From NCBI RefSeq assembly GCF_030678875.1, contig NZ_JAUUDS010000001.1:434001-498000 (forward strand): DNA of 64,000 nucleotides. Direction: 5' to 3'. This document shows, one piece after another, positions 15,280-23,470 of the stretch (position 1 is its first letter; every line of letters begins with the position of its first letter). The position numbers were made by a program, and so were the translations under genes. The stretch is from Sphingomonas aurea (GTDB lineage Bacteria; Pseudomonadota; Alphaproteobacteria; Sphingomonadales; Sphingomonadaceae). A model generated the notes under the pieces. The model was not told the origin of the DNA and searched no databases. It was given only the letters and a program-made list of their open reading frames with translations.

Positions 15280-15891
15280 ATGGCGTTCGAACTGCCGCCC
15301 CTTCCTTATGCCTATGACGCGCTGGAGCCGACCATCTCGAAAGAGACGATGACGTTCCACCATGACAAGCATCACGCCGCCTATACCAACAAGCTGAACG
15401 AGTTCGTCGCCGCCGATGACAAGCTTGCCGGCAAGTCGATCGAGGACATCCTCGGCATGATCTCGACGCTGCCCGCGGGTATCCGCAACAATGGCGGCGG
15501 CTACTGGAACCACGACTTCTTCTGGAAGACGATGAAGCAGGGCGGTGGCCAGCCGTCGGGCAAGCTGGCCGAGGCGATCGACCGCGATTTCGGCGGACTC
15601 GACAAGCTGAAGGAAGAGTTCAACACCAAGGGCGCGGGCCAGTTCGGCTCCGGCTGGGCGTGGCTGATCGCCGACGACAGCGGCAAGCTGAAGGTCACGA
15701 GCACGCCCAACCAGGACAATCCCCTGATGGACGATGCCAAGGACAAGGGCACGCCGCTCCTCGGCAACGACGTGTGGGAACACGCCTATTACCTGACCTA
15801 CATGAACGATCGCCCCGGCTATCTGAAGGCGTGGTGGGACGTGGTCGACTGGGACACGGTCGGCCAGCGTTATGAGGCCGTGGCGAAGTAA
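15280..15891 (+). CDS. sodB: Superoxide dismutase, Fe/Mn family
   Basis: A 203-residue enzyme converting superoxide to peroxide and oxygen. AGGAGAAG precedes the ATG. Metal ligands are His27, His78, Asp164 and His168 (LGNDVWEHAYY). The metal cannot be stated firmly: NNGGGYWNHDFFW mixes the Gly-Gly seen in Mn enzymes with the Trp-Asn-His seen in Fe enzymes, so a cambialistic enzyme is possible. The symbol follows the usual alphaproteobacterial naming. It is followed by two hairpins and a short dispersed repeat. Confidence 0.93.
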   Translation: MAFELPPLPYAYDALEPTISKETMTFHHDKHHAAYTNKLNEFVAADDKLAGKSIEDILGMISTLPAGIRNNGGGYWNHDFFWKTMKQGGGQPSGKLAEAIDRDFGGLDKLKEEFNTKGAGQFGSGWAWLIADDSGKLKVTSTPNQDNPLMDDAKDKGTPLLGNDVWEHAYYLTYMNDRPGYLKAWWDVVDWDTVGQRYEAVAK

Positions 15892-15902
15892 TCGCCACTT
15901 AC

Positions 15903-15930
15903 GTCGCCCCTGCGCAGGCAGGGGTATCCC
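15903..15930. repeat. 28-base intergenic repeat, copy 1 (second copy at 21252-21279)
   Basis: The 28 bases differ from 21252-21279 at one position only. Each contains the hairpin CCCCTGC-GCAG-GCAGGGG. Both copies sit just after a gene on the plus strand (sodB and ffh), so they may act as transcript ends. Confidence 0.75.
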
Positions 15931-15959
15931 CGTGGCGGCGCGCAAAGCTCGCCACGGGG
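15928..15959 (+). terminator. Hairpin after sodB
   Basis: CCCCGTGGCG (15928-15937) pairs perfectly with CGCCACGGGG (15950-15959), loop of 12 bases. There is no T run, so Rho-independent action is uncertain; it lies between convergent sodB and yciB. Confidence 0.45.
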
Positions 15960-15988
15960 AGACGCAAGCCTCCACTGGCGTGATGGGG

Positions 15989-16675
15989 TTATTCGGGCGG
16001 CAATTCCTTCGTAACCGCGTCGCCGCCCTCTGCCTGCAGCCCGTGGCGCAGCAGCATCGGCAGGTTGGCCACCGCGAAGCCCAAGGTCAGCGGGATGGCG
16101 CCCCACAGCTTGAACCCGACCCAGAAGTTCCAGCCGGTGTTCCGCCACACCAGTTCGTTGAGCACCGCCATGGCGGCGAAGAACAGCGCCCAGTTCCGCG
16201 TCAACTTGCGCCAGCCGAGCGCGCTCAGCCCCGGATAGGCGGTGCCGAGCAGCCCCTGGAGCAGCGGCTTGCCAGTCGCCAGGCCGAACGCCAGCACTGC
16301 CGCGAAGGTCGCGTAGACGATGGTAGGCTTCATCTGAATAAAGCGCGGGTCGTGGAAATAGATGGTCAGCCCGCCGAACACGACCACCAGCACGCCCGAG
16401 ATCCACAGCATCGGCGACACATGGCCGAGCTTCACCCGAGACACGACGATCGCCGCGACCGTGGCGATCACGAACGCCGCGGTCGCGCAGATCACCCGCG
16501 CGATCACCACTGCGCCGAGCCGGTCCATGTCGGACAGGATGCCGCTGAACGCCGCGACCAGGCGCATCATCGGCTCGGCCGGGGCAAGGAAGTTGACGAG
16601 GAAGAAGACGACCAGCGGCGCATAGTCGACCGCTATGCGCAGGCCGGGTGCGTCGGTCTTGGTGGGGGCGGTCAT
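15989..16675 (-). CDS. yciB: Inner membrane septation protein A family (YciB)
   Basis: A 228-residue membrane protein from the ATG at 16675; the frame upstream to 16849 runs through a repeat element and is not real coding. Several hydrophobic helices are visible, and the family pattern KPTIVYATFAAVLAFG, then GWRKLTRNWALFFAAMAVLNELVWRN...WVGFKLWG, is clear. YciB proteins affect septation and envelope synthesis, though their biochemical role is not settled. It stands apart from ftsY by the 140-base repeat. Confidence 0.9.
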   Translation of the reverse strand: MTAPTKTDAPGLRIAVDYAPLVVFFLVNFLAPAEPMMRLVAAFSGILSDMDRLGAVVIARVICATAAFVIATVAAIVVSRVKLGHVSPMLWISGVLVVVFGGLTIYFHDPRFIQMKPTIVYATFAAVLAFGLATGKPLLQGLLGTAYPGLSALGWRKLTRNWALFFAAMAVLNELVWRNTGWNFWVGFKLWGAIPLTLGFAVANLPMLLRHGLQAEGGDAVTKELPPE

Positions 16676-16677
16676 CA

Positions 16678-16817
16678 AAATCCTCCCCGGCATGGGGAGG
16701 GGGACCGCCGCGCCCCGGCGCGGTGGTGAAGGGGGTTCGCCGCGAACGGAGTGTTGGTGGAGGCCCCCCTGCACCATGCCTTCGGCAAGGTCGCCCTCCC
16801 CGTGGCGGGGAGGATTT
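16678..16817. repeat. 140-base MITE-like inverted-repeat element
   Basis: The ends AAATCCTCCCC (16678-16688) and GGGGAGGATTT (16807-16817) are perfect 11-base inverted repeats, with further internal hairpins (CCTCCCC...GGGGAGG, CCGCGCCCCGGCGCGG). Elements of this form are common between genes in sphingomonads. It carries no transposase and lies between yciB and ftsY. Confidence 0.8.
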
Positions 16818-16826
16818 GCGTGGCCA

Positions 16827-17762
16827 TCACTTCCGCACCCCTTCCACACCGGCGATGATCCGGCTGACCTCGTTCGCGTCGAACGGCCGCAGGTCCGTCA
16901 TGCCTTCGCCCACACCGATCGCGTGGATGGGCAGGCCGTACCGCTCCGCCGCCGCCACCAGCACGCCGCCGCGCGCGGTGCCGTCCAGCTTGGTCATTAC
17001 CAGTCCCGTCACGCCCGCCACGTCGCGGAACACCTCGATCTGGTTCAGCGCGTTCTGGCCGGTAGTGGCGTCGAGCACCAGCACGACGTCGTGTGGCGCC
17101 TCCGGGTTGAGCCGCCCCAGTACGCGGCGGATCTTGGACAGTTCGTCCATCAGCTCCCGCTTGTTCTGGAGGCGCCCGGCGGTGTCGACGATCAGCACGT
17201 CGATGCCGGTCGCGGTCGCCTGCTTCACCGCCTCGAACACGATGCCGGCGGCGTCGCCGCCTTCCTTGCCGGTGACGATCGGCACGCCGACCCGGTCCGC
17301 CCAGGTCTTCAGCTGCCCGATCGCGGCGGCGCGGAAGGTATCGCCGGCGGCGAGCATGACGCCGTAATCCTGCTCCATGAACAGGTGCGCCAGCTTGGCG
17401 ATCGTCGTCGTCTTGCCCGATCCGTTCACGCCGATGACCAGGATCACCTGGGGCCGCGGAAAGGCGTCGATCTCCAGCGGGGTCGCCACCCTCGCCAGTG
17501 CCTTCTCGACCTCCTCGGCGACGACCAGACGGATGCCGAGTTCCTCCATGTCGCGCCCGAACGTGCCCTCCGCCAGCCGGGTGCGGATGTGCCCCGCGGT
17601 TTCCGGACCCAGATCGGACGCGATCAGCGCCTCCTCGATCTCGTCGAGCGTATCGTCGCCCAGTCGCGCGCCGCTCAGACCGGCGAGATTGCCGACCAGC
17701 CGGTCCGATGTCCGCCGGAAGCCGCCCAGCAGCTTCTCGTGCCAGGAAGGTGTCGTGCTCAT
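16827..17762 (-). CDS. ftsY: Signal recognition particle receptor FtsY
   Basis: A 311-residue SRP GTPase that docks ribosome-SRP complexes at the membrane. The N domain (residues about 1-100) is followed by the G domain with GVNGSGKTTT, the insertion box with DTFRAAA, DTAGRLQN, TKLDGTARGG and the closing GVGEGMTDLRPFDA. The acidic A domain of Escherichia coli is absent, as in many alphaproteobacteria. The start overlaps the mtaB stop (ATGA). Its partner ffh lies 2 kb away on the other strand. Confidence 0.96.
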   Translation of the reverse strand: MSTTPSWHEKLLGGFRRTSDRLVGNLAGLSGARLGDDTLDEIEEALIASDLGPETAGHIRTRLAEGTFGRDMEELGIRLVVAEEVEKALARVATPLEIDAFPRPQVILVIGVNGSGKTTTIAKLAHLFMEQDYGVMLAAGDTFRAAAIGQLKTWADRVGVPIVTGKEGGDAAGIVFEAVKQATATGIDVLIVDTAGRLQNKRELMDELSKIRRVLGRLNPEAPHDVVLVLDATTGQNALNQIEVFRDVAGVTGLVMTKLDGTARGGVLVAAAERYGLPIHAIGVGEGMTDLRPFDANEVSRIIAGVEGVRK

Positions 17763-18952
17763 GTCATTGATCCGATCAGGCCGGTGTCGGTGGTGCCGGT
17801 GATCCGAACGTCTCGGACGCTGCCCGGCTCCGCCACGGCGTCGCAGGTGATGGAGGCGAAATTAGGGGCGTGGCCGCGGTCGCCCGGCCGTTCGACCAGC
17901 ATCGCCTGTCGCGTGCCGACCAGCGAGGCCAGCCACGCCCGCCGCGCCGCGTTCGCTGCCGCGCGCAGCCGCCCGGCCCGCTCGCGCCGGAGCTCGGGCG
18001 CGACCTGCGGCATCCGCGCGGCGGGCGTGCCGGTCCGGGCCGAGTAGGGAAAGATATGGGCATGGACGATGTGCGCGTCGGCGATCAGCGCCAGCGTGTC
18101 GGCGAACATGCCCTCGTCCTCGGTCGGGAAGCCGGCGATCAGGTCGGCGCCGATCGCGATGTCCGGACGGACCGCCAACAGCCGCTCGACCAGAGCGACG
18201 GACTGCGCACGGGTGTGGCGGCGCTTCATCCGCTTCAGGATCAGGTCGCTGCCCGCCTGCAATGACAAATGGAGGTGCGGCATCACCCGCGGCTCCTGCG
18301 TCACGATCGCGAACAGCCGGTCGTCGATCTCGACCGAATCGAGCGACGACAGCCGCAGCCGCTCCAGAGCGGGGACATGGTGCAGGATGCGCTCGACGAG
18401 CAGCCCCAGCGTCGGCGCGCCCGGCAGATCGGGGCCGTAGCTGGTCAGATCGACCCCGGTCAGTACGACCTCGCGGTGCCCTGCCTCGACCAGTGCGCGG
18501 ACCCGCTCGATCACCGCCCCCGCCGGTGACGAGCGGCTGGCCCCCCGTCCCTGCGGAATGATGCAGAAGGTGCAGCTATGGTCGCAGCCGTTCTGCACCT
18601 CCACGAACGCGCGGGCGTGGCCGGCGAAGGACGCGGGCGGCGGCGCGGAGGTCTGCCACGCGGCAGGGGCGAGCTTGTCGGCATTGGGCACGACCCGCGC
18701 GACCTCTGCCATGGCGGTAAAGCCGGCAGGGTCGATCGTCGCGGCGCAGCCGGTGACGACGATCTCCGCGCCCGGTCGCTCGCGGGCGGCGCGGCGGATC
18801 GCGGCGCGGGTCTGCTTCACCGCCTCGTTGGTCACGGCGCAGCTATTGACCACGACCATGTCCCGCCCCGCCACCATCGCGCGGATCGTTTCGCTCTCGG
18901 CGATGTTGAGCCGGCAGCCGAGGCTGACGACCTCGGCGACAGGAGGTGACAT
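17759..18952 (-). CDS. mtaB: tRNA t6A37 methylthiotransferase MtaB (radical SAM)
   Basis: The ATG at 18952 gives 397 residues and the expected N-terminus (VVSLGCRLNIAESE). The frame extends further upstream, but that part is the antisense of the DUF924 gene. The N-terminal UPF0004 domain carries its cysteines (SLGC, NSCAVTN, TGCAA), and the radical SAM site is CDHSCTFC. The product adds a methylthio group to t6A37 of tRNAs that read ANN codons. The stop overlaps the ftsY ATG. Its start codon overlaps the start codon of the divergent gene, and no ribosome site is visible upstream. Confidence 0.92.
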   Translation of the reverse strand: MSPPVAEVVSLGCRLNIAESETIRAMVAGRDMVVVNSCAVTNEAVKQTRAAIRRAARERPGAEIVVTGCAATIDPAGFTAMAEVARVVPNADKLAPAAWQTSAPPPASFAGHARAFVEVQNGCDHSCTFCIIPQGRGASRSSPAGAVIERVRALVEAGHREVVLTGVDLTSYGPDLPGAPTLGLLVERILHHVPALERLRLSSLDSVEIDDRLFAIVTQEPRVMPHLHLSLQAGSDLILKRMKRRHTRAQSVALVERLLAVRPDIAIGADLIAGFPTEDEGMFADTLALIADAHIVHAHIFPYSARTGTPAARMPQVAPELRRERAGRLRAAANAARRAWLASLVGTRQAMLVERPGDRGHAPNFASITCDAVAEPGSVRDVRITGTTDTGLIGSMT

Positions 18953-19520
18953 GGCAGGCGATCTAGGGGCGGATGCGATCCAAGTCCACGCACGCGAGGT
19001 GCTGGATTTCTGGTTCGGCCTGACGACCGAACAGCAGTTCATGCGCGACGACGCGCTCGACCGCCAGATCGCCGAGCGGTTCGGCGCGCTGCGTGAGACG
19101 GTGCTGGCGACCCGTGCGGAAGGGTGGCGCGACCATCCCGACACGATGCTGGCGGCAATCATTCTGCTCGACCAGTTCTCGCGCAACCTGTTCCGGAGGC
19201 AGGCAGAGGCGTTCGCCGCCGACGACCTCGCCGCCGGACTGACGCTGGAGGCGATCGATCGCGGCTATGATTCACGCCTGCCGCCGGAACGCCGCGTGTT
19301 CCTCTACATGCCGCTGATGCATGCCGAGGACGGGCCATTGCAGGATCGGTCGGTTGCATTGTTCGAGGCGCTGGGCATCGAGGAGAACGCCGCCTATGCC
19401 CGCGATCACCGCGACGTGTTCCGCCGGTTCGGGCGCTTTCCCGGCCGCAATGCCGCGTTGGGCCGCGAGACGACGGCGGAGGAGCAGGCGTGGCTCGAAG
19501 AGACGGGCGGCGGATGGTAG
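18951..19520 (+). CDS. DUF924 family protein
   Basis: A 189-residue protein with a very strong ribosome site (AGGAGGTGAC directly before ATG). The family pattern is clear: EVLDFWFG, then DDALDRQIAERFG, MLAAIILLDQFSRNLFR and YMPLMHAEDGPLQDRSV. The fold is alpha-helical, TPR-like; the function is unknown. Divergent from mtaB with overlapping start codons. A shorter start inside the reading frame is not supported. Confidence 0.9.
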   Translation: MAGDLGADAIQVHAREVLDFWFGLTTEQQFMRDDALDRQIAERFGALRETVLATRAEGWRDHPDTMLAAIILLDQFSRNLFRRQAEAFAADDLAAGLTLEAIDRGYDSRLPPERRVFLYMPLMHAEDGPLQDRSVALFEALGIEENAAYARDHRDVFRRFGRFPGRNAALGRETTAEEQAWLEETGGGW

Positions 19521-19530
19521 CCCCTTCCAT

Positions 19531-19559
19531 CGTCATCCCGGATCAAGCCGGGGGTGGCG
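19531..19559. repeat. Short dispersed CGTCATCCCGG-type palindromic repeat
   Basis: CGTCATCCCGG followed by a GATCAAG spacer and CCGGGGGTGGCG forms an imperfect hairpin of the same type as those at 31648 and 59476. It lies between the DUF924 gene and ffh. Confidence 0.5.
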
Positions 19560-19572
19560 AGGGGCGGCAGGG

Positions 19573-19601
19573 TTGTGTGTCAGGTCACATTCTCCTATAG
19601 C
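19573..19601 (+). promoter_or_regulatory. Likely sigma70 promoter of ffh
   Basis: TTGTGT at 19573-19578 and TATAGC at 19596-19601 are separated by exactly 17 bases, upstream of ffh and after the repeat. The rest of the 206-base gap between the DUF924 gene and ffh holds nothing else I can identify. Confidence 0.5.
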
Positions 19602-19726
19602 GCCGCCCACGTTCGTTTAGCCGAACGCTGAAGATCAGCACGACCGCCTGGTGCGGCGTGCCCGCTGGCTGGCGAGTTTCGCCCGCCGGCGCTTTTGCGT
19701 TTGGCGGTATTGAGGCTGGATAGGCG

Positions 19727-21235
19727 ATGTTCGAGAGCTTGAGCGACCGGCTTGGCGGCGTCTTCGACCGGCTGCGCGGTCGCGGTGCGCTGACCGAGGC
19801 CGATGTGCGCGGCGCGATGCGCGAGGTGCGCGTCGCGCTGCTCGAAGCCGATGTCGCTCTGCCGGTCGCGCGCGATTTCGTCGACAAGGTCACCGAACAG
19901 GCGATCGGCCACAACGTCCTGCGCTCGGTCACGCCGGGGCAGCAGGTCGTCAAGATCGTCCATGATGCGCTGGTCGCGATGCTGGGCGCGGACGAGAGCG
20001 CGCTGCTGCTCGACGTCACGCCGCCGGCCGTCGTGATGATGGTCGGCCTGCAGGGTTCGGGCAAGACGACCACGACAGCCAAGATCGCCAAGCGGCTTTC
20101 CACGGGGTCTTTGGCCGGCCGCGAGCGCAAGAAGGTGCTGATGGCGTCGCTCGACGTCAATCGCCCGGCCGCGCAGGAGCAGCTGGCGACGTTGGGTACG
20201 CAGGTCGAGGTGGCGACGCTGCCGATCGTTGCGGGTCAGCAGCCGGTCGAGATCGCGCGCCGCGCGCTGCAAGCGGCGAAGCTGCAGGGCTATGACGTCC
20301 TGATGCTCGACACCGCGGGTCGCCTGCATGTCGACCAGGCGCTGATGGACGAGATGAAGGCGGTGGCCGACATCGCCCGTCCGGCCGAGATCCTGCTGGT
20401 CGTCGACTCGCTGACCGGGCAGGATGCGGTCAACGTCGCGCAGAACTTCTCGGATCAGGTGCCGCTGACCGGCGTCGTGCTGACCCGGATGGACGGCGAC
20501 GCGCGTGGCGGTGCGGCGCTGTCGATGCGCAGCGTCACCGGCAAGCCGATCAAGTTCGCCGGCACCGGCGAGAAGATGGACGCGCTGGAGGCGTTCCATC
20601 CGGAGCGCGTCGCCGGCCGCATCCTGGGCATGGGCGATGTGGTGTCGCTGGTCGAGCGCGCCGCGGAGTCGATCCAGGTCGAAGATGCCGAGCGGATGGC
20701 CGCCAAGATGGCCAAGGGTCAGTTCGACATGAACGACCTGCGCGGCCAACTGGCGCAGATGCGGCGTATGGGCGGGCTCGGCGCGCTGGCAGGCATGATG
20801 CCCGGCATGAAGAAGGCGCAGGGTGCGCTGGCCCAGGCCGGTGGCGACAAGGTTCTGATCCACATGGACGCGATGATCGGGTCGATGACGGTCAAGGAAC
20901 GCGGCAAGCCCGAACTCATCAACGCCAAGCGCAAGATCCGCATCGCCAAGGGTTCCGGCACGACGGTGCAGGAGGTGAACAAGCTCCTGAAGATGCACCA
21001 GGAAATGTCGACCGCCATGAAGAAGATCAAGAAGATGGGCGGGCTGAAGGGCATGATGGCGATGCTGGGCAAGGGCGGTCCGGCGGGCGGCATGGCCGGT
21101 ATCGGCAACGCGCTGGGCGGCCCGGGCCTGGGCGACATGATGGGCAAGGCCGGTGGCGCCGGCCTGCCCGGTCTGGGTGGCGGCGGTGCGCCGCAGCTGC
21201 CGCCCGGCTTCGAGAACTTCATCAAGAAGAAGTGA
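19727..21235 (+). CDS. ffh: Signal recognition particle protein Ffh
   Basis: A 502-residue SRP54 homologue. NG domain: [53 protein letters not shown]. The methionine-rich M domain begins near residue 325 ([22 protein letters not shown]) and binds 4.5S RNA and signal peptides. It ends in a long Gly/Met-rich tail ([17 protein letters not shown] and similar), longer than in Escherichia coli (453 residues). It heads the classic ffh-rpsP-rimM-trmD-rplS cluster. Confidence 0.97.
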   Translation: MFESLSDRLGGVFDRLRGRGALTEADVRGAMREVRVALLEADVALPVARDFVDKVTEQAIGHNVLRSVTPGQQVVKIVHDALVAMLGADESALLLDVTPPAVVMMVGLQGSGKTTTTAKIAKRLSTGSLAGRERKKVLMASLDVNRPAAQEQLATLGTQVEVATLPIVAGQQPVEIARRALQAAKLQGYDVLMLDTAGRLHVDQALMDEMKAVADIARPAEILLVVDSLTGQDAVNVAQNFSDQVPLTGVVLTRMDGDARGGAALSMRSVTGKPIKFAGTGEKMDALEAFHPERVAGRILGMGDVVSLVERAAESIQVEDAERMAAKMAKGQFDMNDLRGQLAQMRRMGGLGALAGMMPGMKKAQGALAQAGGDKVLIHMDAMIGSMTVKERGKPELINAKRKIRIAKGSGTTVQEVNKLLKMHQEMSTAMKKIKKMGGLKGMMAMLGKGGPAGGMAGIGNALGGPGLGDMMGKAGGAGLPGLGGGGAPQLPPGFENFIKKK

Positions 21236-21251
21236 CGACACGGCCCGACCC

Positions 21252-21279
21252 GTCGCCCCTGCGCAGGCAGGGGCATCCC
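21252..21279. repeat. 28-base intergenic repeat, copy 2
   Basis: One mismatch to 15903-15930, with the same CCCCTGC/GCAGGGG hairpin. It lies between ffh and rpsP. A further hairpin, CCCCGG-CCTTCG-CCGGGG, followed by TGACG, lies at about 21309-21330. Confidence 0.75.
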
Positions 21280-21354
21280 GCGGCAGGGCACAACACCAAC
21301 CAGAAAGACCCCGGCCTTCGCCGGGGTGACGATCAGAAGGCAAGGACTAAGACT

Positions 21355-21783
21355 ATGGCACTCAGCATCCGACTGTCGCGTGGCGGCTCCAAGAAGCGTC
21401 CGTACTACCGCATCGTCGTCGCCGACGCGCGCAGCCCCCGCGACGGCAAGTTCATCGAGAAGATCGGCAACTACAACCCGCTGCTGGGCAAGGACGACGA
21501 GAAGCGCGTCGTGCTCGACGGTGAGCGCGCCAAGCACTGGCTGTCGAACGGTGCGCAGCCGACCGACCGCGTCGCCCGCTTCCTCGACCAGGCTGGCGTG
21601 CGTGAGCGTCCGGCCCGCAGCAACCCCAACAAGGGCAAGCCGGGCGAGAAGGCGACCGAGCGCGCCGAGGAGCGGGCCGAGAAGCTGAAGGCGCAGGAAG
21701 AGGCCGCTGCGGCCGCTGCCGCCGCGCCGGCCCCCGCTGCCGAGGAGGCCCCGGCCGCCGAGGCCGAGACGGCCGAGCAGTAA
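21355..21783 (+). CDS. rpsP: 30S ribosomal protein S16 with Ala-rich C-terminal tail
   Basis: The ATG at 21355 gives 142 residues; the frame upstream covers repeats. The S16 core (residues 1-85) is canonical: [22 protein letters not shown], then [12 protein letters not shown]. The C-terminal half is a charged helix ([20 protein letters not shown]) and an Ala/Pro/Glu tail, absent in Escherichia coli S16 (82 residues). Long tails on S16 are known in alphaproteobacteria. Confidence 0.95.
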   Translation: MALSIRLSRGGSKKRPYYRIVVADARSPRDGKFIEKIGNYNPLLGKDDEKRVVLDGERAKHWLSNGAQPTDRVARFLDQAGVRERPARSNPNKGKPGEKATERAEERAEKLKAQEEAAAAAAAAPAPAAEEAPAAEAETAEQ

Positions 21784-21874
21784 GACGCTGCCCGCGAGGA
21801 CGGTCGCATGACGTCCTCGCGCAGCCGATCCGGGTCTGGTGCGTTGCCGTCTTTCGCTCGAGCGAAGGATAGGC

Positions 21875-22012
21875 ATGATGACACAAGACCCGGACCCACG
21901 CACCGCGCCCGACGATCTGGAGGACGCGAGCAACCAGGGGCAATCGGCCGATGATCCGGCCGAGGGCGCCGACGACGCGTCCACGGAGAATGATGGCTCC
22001 CCCCAAGGCTGA
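21875..22012 (+). CDS. Small acidic ORF between rpsP and rimM (45 residues)
   Basis: This ORF starts at ATGATG (21875) five bases after AAGGA and ends at 22012, overlapping the start of rimM by 20 bases. The product is very acidic and polar (MMTQDPDPRTAPDDLEDASN, later SADDPAEGADDAST), with no hydrophobic core, so it would be disordered. It could be a leader that couples rimM translation to rpsP, or simply an intergenic artefact. I rate it a little more likely real than not because of the ribosome site and coupling. Confidence 0.45.
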   Translation: MMTQDPDPRTAPDDLEDASNQGQSADDPAEGADDASTENDGSPQG

Positions 22013-22487
22013 ACGATCCGCATCCCCCGTCACGCTGGCGGCCGTCATCGGCGCGCACGGCGTGGCGGGCGAGGTGCGGCTGAAGGTGTTTGCCGACGAC
22101 CTGTCGGCGCACCGCGTCTTCAACGAGGGCGCATTGACCATCACTGCGCTGCGCGCCGGCACCAACGGCGCCATCGCCCGCTTCGCCGAGGTCAGGGATC
22201 GCACCGCGGCAGAGGCAATGCGCGGTACGGTGCTGACCGTTCCCCGCTCGGCGCTGCCGCCGCTGGCGGAGGGTGAATATTACCATGCAGACCTGCTCGG
22301 CCTGCCGGCAGAGACGCCGCAGGGAGACGCGGTCGGCACCGTGGTCGCGATCGACAATTTCGGTGCCGGCGACGTGATCGAGATCGAGCGCGCGACCGGC
22401 AAGCGCTTCATGGTGCCGATGCGCCCGGAGGCGGTGCCCGAGTGGAATGCCGAGCGGCTGGTGGTCGACCCCGCCTATATCGACTGA
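21993..22487 (+). CDS. rimM: Ribosome maturation factor RimM
   Basis: The ATG at 21993 (164 residues) has GGAG five bases upstream. The N-terminal RimM domain begins at VTLAAVIGAHGVAGEVRLKVFADD. The PRC-barrel half follows with EGEYYHADLLGLPAETPQGDAVGTV and ends FMVPMRPEAVPEWNAERLVVDP. RimM assists 16S processing and S19 assembly in the 30S head. It belongs with rpsP and trmD, but here trmD is 2.5 kb further on. Confidence 0.93.
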   Translation: MAPPKAERSASPVTLAAVIGAHGVAGEVRLKVFADDLSAHRVFNEGALTITALRAGTNGAIARFAEVRDRTAAEAMRGTVLTVPRSALPPLAEGEYYHADLLGLPAETPQGDAVGTVVAIDNFGAGDVIEIERATGKRFMVPMRPEAVPEWNAERLVVDPAYID

Positions 22488-22492
22488 CGGCG

Positions 22493-23398
22493 TTATCGGC
22501 GGATCGGCTGCTGCTCGTTCAGCATGTTGCGGATCGTGGTCGCCGCAACTCCCGCCTCGCCCATCGCGTGGCTGATCTGGTCGAGTCCCTTCACCACGTC
22601 CCCTGCCGCGAACAGGCCCGGTATGGTGGTGCGCTGATGATCGTCCACCTCCAGGCAGCCATCCTCCGTCGCCCGTGCGCCTGCCTCGACCGCCAGGCTG
22701 GAGCGGATCACCGATCCCATCGCCGGATAGACGCTGTCGAAGGCCATCCGCCCGTCTGCGGTGTCGAAGGCGAAGCGATCGTCCTCGATGGCGAATGCGC
22801 CGCACGGGCCCTGCACCCGCACCACGCCCGCGGCGTCCAGCGCTGCCTCGCACGTCGCGTCCAGCGCCAGATCGGCATCGGGGCTGACCAGCGTCACGTC
22901 GCGCGTGTAGCTGCGCAGGAACAGCGCCTCCTTCGTGCCATGCTGCCCGCGGCCGATCACGCCCACCCGCTTGTCGGTCACCTCATATCCGTCGCAGATC
23001 GGGCAGTAGCGCAGCAGGCCCCGCTGCAACGCGCGGCTATGCAGGTCGACGTCCATCTTTGGCCGGTTATTGACCACGCCAGTCGCCAGCAGGACCGATC
23101 GTGTCAGCGCCGCTCGTTCGCCGATCCGTACCGCAAAGCCGCCCGCTACCGGTTCGATCGCGGTCACCTCCGCCTCTTCGCGCACCGCGCCGAAACGTGC
23201 CGCCTGCGCCTGCATCCGTGCGAGCAACTCGCTGCCCGGAATACCATCCGGATAGCCGGCATGGTTGTTGGTCCGGGGGATCCAGGCCGCGCGGCTGTCA
23301 CCCGAATCGAACAGGCGGATATCGAGGCGGAACCGCGCCAGATAGATCGCCGCGGTCAGCCCCGCCGGTCCCGCGCCAATGATGATGCAATCGTCCAT
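22493..23398 (-). CDS. Thioredoxin-reductase-like NAD(P)/FAD-dependent oxidoreductase
   Basis: A 301-residue flavoprotein from the ATG at 23398, with GGAGG five bases upstream. The FAD motif is [18 protein letters not shown] at residues 5-22. A CxxC pair, Cys132-Pro-Ile-Cys135 ([10 protein letters not shown]), replaces the CATC of true Trx[11 protein letters not shown] marks the NAD(P)H domain (its GxGxxG is altered), and [15 protein letters not shown] is the second FAD contact. The substrate is unknown. It lies on the opposite strand inside the ffh-rplS cluster. Confidence 0.85.
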   Translation of the reverse strand: MDDCIIIGAGPAGLTAAIYLARFRLDIRLFDSGDSRAAWIPRTNNHAGYPDGIPGSELLARMQAQAARFGAVREEAEVTAIEPVAGGFAVRIGERAALTRSVLLATGVVNNRPKMDVDLHSRALQRGLLRYCPICDGYEVTDKRVGVIGRGQHGTKEALFLRSYTRDVTLVSPDADLALDATCEAALDAAGVVRVQGPCGAFAIEDDRFAFDTADGRMAFDSVYPAMGSVIRSSLAVEAGARATEDGCLEVDDHQRTTIPGLFAAGDVVKGLDQISHAMGEAGVAATTIRNMLNEQQPIRR

Positions 23399-23470
23399 GC
23401 GGCCTCCAAGCGCCTGTCGGGCGATTTGGGTTCCTGATGCAATCGTCGGCAGGCGCGCTATGGATGCCCG

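Noticed and set aside
16635-18047. 470-codon plus-strand frame over yciB start, repeat, ftsY and mtaB
   Set aside because: It runs through an intergenic repeat and antisense to ftsY; no domain pattern.
21309-21330. Hairpin before rpsP as a ribosomal-protein attenuator
   Set aside because: The sequence matches the dispersed CCGG...TGACG repeat type found elsewhere, so a specific regulatory role is not supported.
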